From assembly GCA_964475115.1 (NCBI GenBank), contig CAYYVJ010000071.1:1-10415 (forward strand): 10,415 nucleotides of DNA, in the 5' to 3' direction. A program made the translations under genes and the position numbers. Below the pieces are notes generated by a model. That model was not told the DNA's origin, made no database searches, and saw only the letters and a list, made by a program, of their open reading frames with translations. The stretch is from CAYYVJ01 sp964475115 (lineage in GTDB: Bacteria > Bacillota > Clostridia > Lachnospirales > Lachnospiraceae). Below, piece after piece: positions 8,063 to 10,415 of this stretch (position 1 is the first letter of the stretch; each line of letters opens with the position of its first letter).

Positions 8063-8102
8063 AGAAAGAATATCTCATTAGTTCTAATGAAGTACTCTTT
8101 CT
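8063..8102. repeat. 40-bp imperfect palindrome between divergent genes
   Basis: Two 19-base arms (8063-8081 and 8084-8102) flank TT. They match as inverted repeats at 16 of 19 positions, with a perfect inner core CATTAG-TT-CTAATG and perfect outer seven bases. As plus-strand RNA, one mismatch becomes a G-U pair. No T tract follows on the plus strand and only a broken one follows on the minus strand, so a terminator is not well supported. It could be an operator for a dimeric regulator or a hairpin in the leader. It lies between the giant lipoprotein gene and padR, outside both coding regions. Confidence 0.65.
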
Positions 8103-8143
8103 AGATGGAATCAACCCAGTTTCATTTGTAATATATTTTTATA

Positions 8144-8173
8144 TTGACAATGGTGTGTACCACACAGTATAAT
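8144..8173 (+). promoter_or_regulatory. Consensus promoter of the padR-HAAS operon
   Basis: A perfect -35 TTGACA (8144-8149) and a perfect -10 TATAAT (8168-8173) are separated by 18 bases. Such a strong promoter in front of a repressor gene suggests tight repression. The expected start is near 8180, just before the ribosome binding site at 8182-8188, so the leader is very short. Confidence 0.85.
8151..8166. promoter_or_regulatory. Candidate PadR operator in promoter spacer
   Basis: TGGTGTGTACCACACA contains two overlapping dyads: TGTGT-ACC-ACACA (8154-8166) and TGGT-GTGT-ACCA (8151-8162). It sits wholly between the -35 and -10. PadR proteins commonly repress their own promoters by binding short inverted repeats there, so self-repression is likely. 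Binding itself is inferred from position and symmetry. Confidence 0.5.
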
Positions 8174-8195
8174 ATATTTACAAGGAGGTTGGCAA

Positions 8196-8537
8196 ATGAG
8201 TGATATAAAAGAAGTTATAGCTACCCTTACATTAGAATTACGAAGAGGCACAATTGTGTTAAGTGTTATAAGCCAATTAGATAAACCCCAATATGGCTAC
8301 TCTCTAGTGAAAAGCATGGAAGAAAAGGGAGTAAATATTGACACAAATACATTGTACCCTTTACTTAGAAGGCTAGAAAAACAAGAGATACTAATAAGTG
8401 AGTGGGATACAGACGAGACGAAACCCAGAAAATACTATAGAAGAACCGATTTTGGAAATGAGGTATATAAGCAATTATTGGAACAATGGAATCAAATGGT
8501 TTCTAATATGAATTCATTATTAATGGAAAAGGAGTAG
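8196..8537 (+). CDS. PadR-family transcriptional repressor
   Basis: This 113-residue cytoplasmic regulator is of the short PadR type: a winged helix-turn-helix plus one C-terminal dimerising helix. Residues 14-40 hold the first helices, with QYGYSLVKSMEEKG at 32-45. NTLYPLLRRLEKQEILISEW (51-70) is the recognition helix and start of the wing, and PRKYYRRTDFG (77-87) completes the wing with the usual K-Y-Y-x-x-T. A helix to the end makes the dimer arm. The ATG at 8196 follows AAGGAGG (8182-8188). The gene after it begins 10 bases downstream and encodes a HAAS-domain membrane protein, the standard partner of PadR regulators. The promoter spacer carries a likely operator, so it probably represses its own operon. 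The inducing signal is unknown. Confidence 0.93.
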   Translation: MSDIKEVIATLTLELRRGTIVLSVISQLDKPQYGYSLVKSMEEKGVNIDTNTLYPLLRRLEKQEILISEWDTDETKPRKYYRRTDFGNEVYKQLLEQWNQMVSNMNSLLMEKE

Positions 8538-8547
8538 GTGGAAGATT

Positions 8548-9576
8548 ATGTATAACGAATATGTAAATGATATGATGAAACGTTATGTATATGATGTGGT
8601 GAGAAGGTTACCGAAAGAACAAAGAGAAGATATAGAAAAGGAGCTTTATACATTAATAGAAGATATGCTATATGAAAAAGTCGGTGAAGAAGCAGTAAGT
8701 AATAAAGATATAGAAGATGTATTGACTGAATTAGGAAGTTCTGCAAATAGGGCTAGGCAATATCGAGGGGAAGATAGACATCTTATCGGTGGAGAGTATT
8801 ATGATCAATACTGTTATATTTTGAAACTTGTACTTATATGTGCAGGAGTTGGTTTGTTTATTGCAAATATTGCATCATTTTTTATTCATTCGATAACAGC
8901 AGGAGGAATATTTGGAGATTCAGCAAAGGGGATTATAGAGATAGTCATGATTCCTTCTATTTTGATTCAAATATTTGCTTGGATTACTATTACCTTTGCA
9001 GTAACAGAGAGATTTCATTTAAAAGTTGATTTTAAAATGGAGGAATGGGATTTTAGCAAACTACCTATAATTCCAAATGAAAAAGCGTTTATTAAGCGTG
9101 GAGAAAGTATAGCTAGTATTGTTTTCGGAGTGATTTTTATTATTGTATTTACATTTGTTCCTCAGCTAATGGGAGTTTGGATCAATATAGACAGTGACAT
9201 GTATTCCATACCAATATTTAATATGGAAATATGGACAGCGATATTACCATTTTTAATTTTAAGTATAGTTTTGGGAATTATTCGTGCTTCGGTAGAATTG
9301 GTTAATGGGCATTATAATAGTCAAGTTGCAATTACCACAGTTATAACAAATCTATTATCACTTGTAATTACTGTTATTGTATTTAAAGTATTTGATATTT
9401 GGAATCCAAATTTTATTTCAGAAATAGAAAGTGTAGCTAATTTGAGTTTGAATGGAAGTTTTGATATATTGAGGACTTGGGATACAGCATGGTTTACAAA
9501 TATGCTACTCGGAGTAATTACATTAAGTTACACAATAGATAGTGTGGTAGCTGTCTATTATACAGTAAAATATTAA
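8548..9576 (+). CDS. HAAS-domain integral membrane protein, PadR partner
   Basis: This 342-residue protein begins with a soluble, charged helical domain (about 1-75: Y-V-N-D-M-M-K-R, then R-R-L-P-K-E-Q-R-E-D-I-E-K-E-L, then D-V-L-T-E-L-G) that looks like the HAAS domain found beside PadR regulators. Hydrophobic stretches near 89-112, 128-152, 187-210, 229-246, 259-281 and 314-337 predict six membrane helices. No catalytic motif or transporter signature is visible. The start at 8548 has AGGTGGA (8536-8542) in front, overlapping the padR stop, so the two genes are co-transcribed and probably coupled. The family is thought to sense or relay membrane signals with PadR; the actual activity is not known. 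A terminator follows 9 bases after the stop. Confidence 0.8.
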   Translation: MYNEYVNDMMKRYVYDVVRRLPKEQREDIEKELYTLIEDMLYEKVGEEAVSNKDIEDVLTELGSSANRARQYRGEDRHLIGGEYYDQYCYILKLVLICAGVGLFIANIASFFIHSITAGGIFGDSAKGIIEIVMIPSILIQIFAWITITFAVTERFHLKVDFKMEEWDFSKLPIIPNEKAFIKRGESIASIVFGVIFIIVFTFVPQLMGVWINIDSDMYSIPIFNMEIWTAILPFLILSIVLGIIRASVELVNGHYNSQVAITTVITNLLSLVITVIVFKVFDIWNPNFISEIESVANLSLNGSFDILRTWDTAWFTNMLLGVITLSYTIDSVVAVYYTVKY

Positions 9577-9585
9577 AATATAAAG

Positions 9586-9632
9586 GATAGCTAAAATAGT
9601 ACTAATGTATTGTTTTAGCTATCTTTTTTTTT
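9586..9632 (+). terminator. Strong rho-independent terminator of padR-HAAS operon
   Basis: A perfect 11-bp inverted repeat, GATAGCTAAAA (9586-9596) with TTTTAGCTATC (9613-9623), encloses a 16-base loop in which GTAC and GTAT can pair further. Nine T follow (9624-9632). It ends the two-gene unit. Confidence 0.9.
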
Positions 9633-9638
9633 GCATAG

Positions 9639-9644
9639 GATAAT
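9639..9644 (+). promoter_or_regulatory. Possible -10 element for the DUF3298 gene
   Basis: GATAAT sits directly after the upstream terminator, 41 bases before the likely TTG start. No good -35 is visible at the right distance (TAGCTA at 9616-9621 lies within the terminator stem), so support is weak. Confidence 0.3.
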
Positions 9645-9679
9645 ACGATGGAATCGATGTGCTATGGAGGAGTTACCAA

Positions 9680-10348
9680 TTGAAAGAAAATAGTTTTAGT
9701 GTGAAAATGAAAACAATAGAAGATGAATTATACTATAACGGAGAAAAGATACTAACATATAATATTCAATATCCTGAATTTATGGGAGCGTTTTGTAGAG
9801 AAGCTCTTATGATTTATAATAGTTGTCAAAAAGAAAAGGCATTGGCATATCAAAAATACTGTGAAACAGTATTATATCCGAGGGCTGTAGAAGATTACAA
9901 AAATGCAATAAAAAATGACTTTCTAGTACGCATATACGAGGCAATGGTAGTTTGTGGAGTAACCTATAATGAAGGTTGTGTTATAAGCCTTTTTTTTGAT
10001 ATTTATGAATATACTGGTGGAGCACATGGAAGTACGATTCGATGTGCAGATAGCAGTGATTTGAAAAATAGTCAAAGTATTATGATTAATCAGTTAGTTG
10101 AATGTCCTCCAAACTATAAAATCTATATTTTAGGTAAAGTACTTGAAGAAATAAGGAAAGATCCAAGTATCTATTTCGAGGATTATAGTAGCCTTATAGC
10201 GACAACCTTTAATGATGATAATTTTTACTGTAAAAAAGAGGGTATTATTATCTTTTATCAACAATATGATATAGCGCCTTACGCTAGTGGCATAAGAGAA
10301 TTTTTACTAAAATATTCTGATTGTGTGCTTGAACCCACTAAAGTATAG
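9680..10348 (+). CDS. DUF3298 (RsiV/PdaC-like) protein, no export signal
   Basis: This protein has 222 residues from TTG at 9680. That start is preferred because GGAGGAG (9666-9672) lies 7 bases before it. An in-frame GTG at 9659 would place this Shine-Dalgarno sequence inside the gene and has no site of its own. The fold signature is the DUF3298 type: YTGGAHG at 111-117 and the later FYQQYDIAPYASGI (192-205), which matches the family's P-Y-A-x-G-I end. The preceding part (about 22-95) fits the DUF4163 region that usually comes first. Family members in RsiV and PdaC act outside the cell; RsiV uses this domain to bind lysozyme. This copy has no signal peptide or membrane helix, so it appears cytoplasmic and its role is unknown. 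It is likely a single-gene unit; no terminator is seen in the last 67 bases. Confidence 0.75.
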   Translation: MKENSFSVKMKTIEDELYYNGEKILTYNIQYPEFMGAFCREALMIYNSCQKEKALAYQKYCETVLYPRAVEDYKNAIKNDFLVRIYEAMVVCGVTYNEGCVISLFFDIYEYTGGAHGSTIRCADSSDLKNSQSIMINQLVECPPNYKIYILGKVLEEIRKDPSIYFEDYSSLIATTFNDDNFYCKKEGIIIFYQQYDIAPYASGIREFLLKYSDCVLEPTKV

Positions 10349-10415
10349 AAGTGAAAAGGGCATGATTTTTGCTAGAAGGTACATTTTTAAGGTTATTTAT
10401 TGTGCAAAAGGTATA
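10349..10415. other. Right edge, nothing recognised
   Basis: Short AT-rich stretch after the last stop codon. No hairpin with a T tract, promoter or gene start can be supported before the window ends. Confidence 0.5.

Noticed and set aside
7907..8104. Plus-strand open frame of 65 codons in the divergent region
   Set aside because: It begins inside the signal-peptide region of the giant gene, has no ribosome binding site, and its hydrophobic, Phe-rich translation is what AT-rich intergenic DNA gives by chance. It also runs through the palindrome.
1..10415. CRISPR array, transposase, toxin-antitoxin or phage-defence genes
   Set aside because: No regularly spaced repeats, insertion-sequence ends, transposase motifs or defence-type nuclease motifs were seen on either strand.

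Overview
The window is AT-rich DNA, roughly mid-to-upper 30s % GC by eye. It has strong AGGAGG-type ribosome binding sites, a Gram-positive LexA box (GAAC-N4-GTTC), a tRNA gene without an encoded CCA end, and Firmicutes-type proteins (a UvrX-like Y-family polymerase paired with a YolD protein, a PadR/HAAS pair, and a DUF3298 protein). This suggests a clostridial Firmicute, possibly Lachnospiraceae; the species cannot be told. A run of exactly 100 N at 5454-5553 shows that this is a draft scaffold with a gap of unknown true size.

Left end (1-1906): the 3' half of a tRNA-Trp gene and its terminator are followed by an SOS-type operon. A LexA box overlaps the -35 of a good sigma-A promoter. The promoter serves a Y-family translesion polymerase with an intact catalytic triad and a likely beta-clamp motif. 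The polymerase gene overlaps a YolD-family gene, whose product is predicted to be a UmuD-like partner. A terminator that works in both directions separates this operon from the convergent gene on its right.

Centre (1930-7944, minus strand): one very large gene encodes a lipoprotein of about 2000 residues. It has a lipobox, a beta-rich N-terminal part, two successive von Willebrand factor A domains with complete metal-binding motifs, a long series of beta-rich modules, and a stretch that looks like a transglutaminase core whose catalytic cysteine is replaced by serine. The assembly gap falls at the end of the second VWA domain, so continuity across it is assumed, not shown. This is the least understood element here.

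Right end (7945-10415): the divergent intergenic region holds a 40-bp imperfect palindrome and a consensus promoter with a dyad in its spacer, probably the PadR operator. It drives a two-gene unit: a PadR repressor and a six-helix membrane protein with an N-terminal HAAS-type domain, closed by a strong terminator. Last comes a soluble DUF3298 (RsiV/PdaC-like) protein that probably starts at TTG and has no export signal. The PadR-HAAS pair probably forms a self-regulated unit. Whether it also controls the divergent giant lipoprotein is open.
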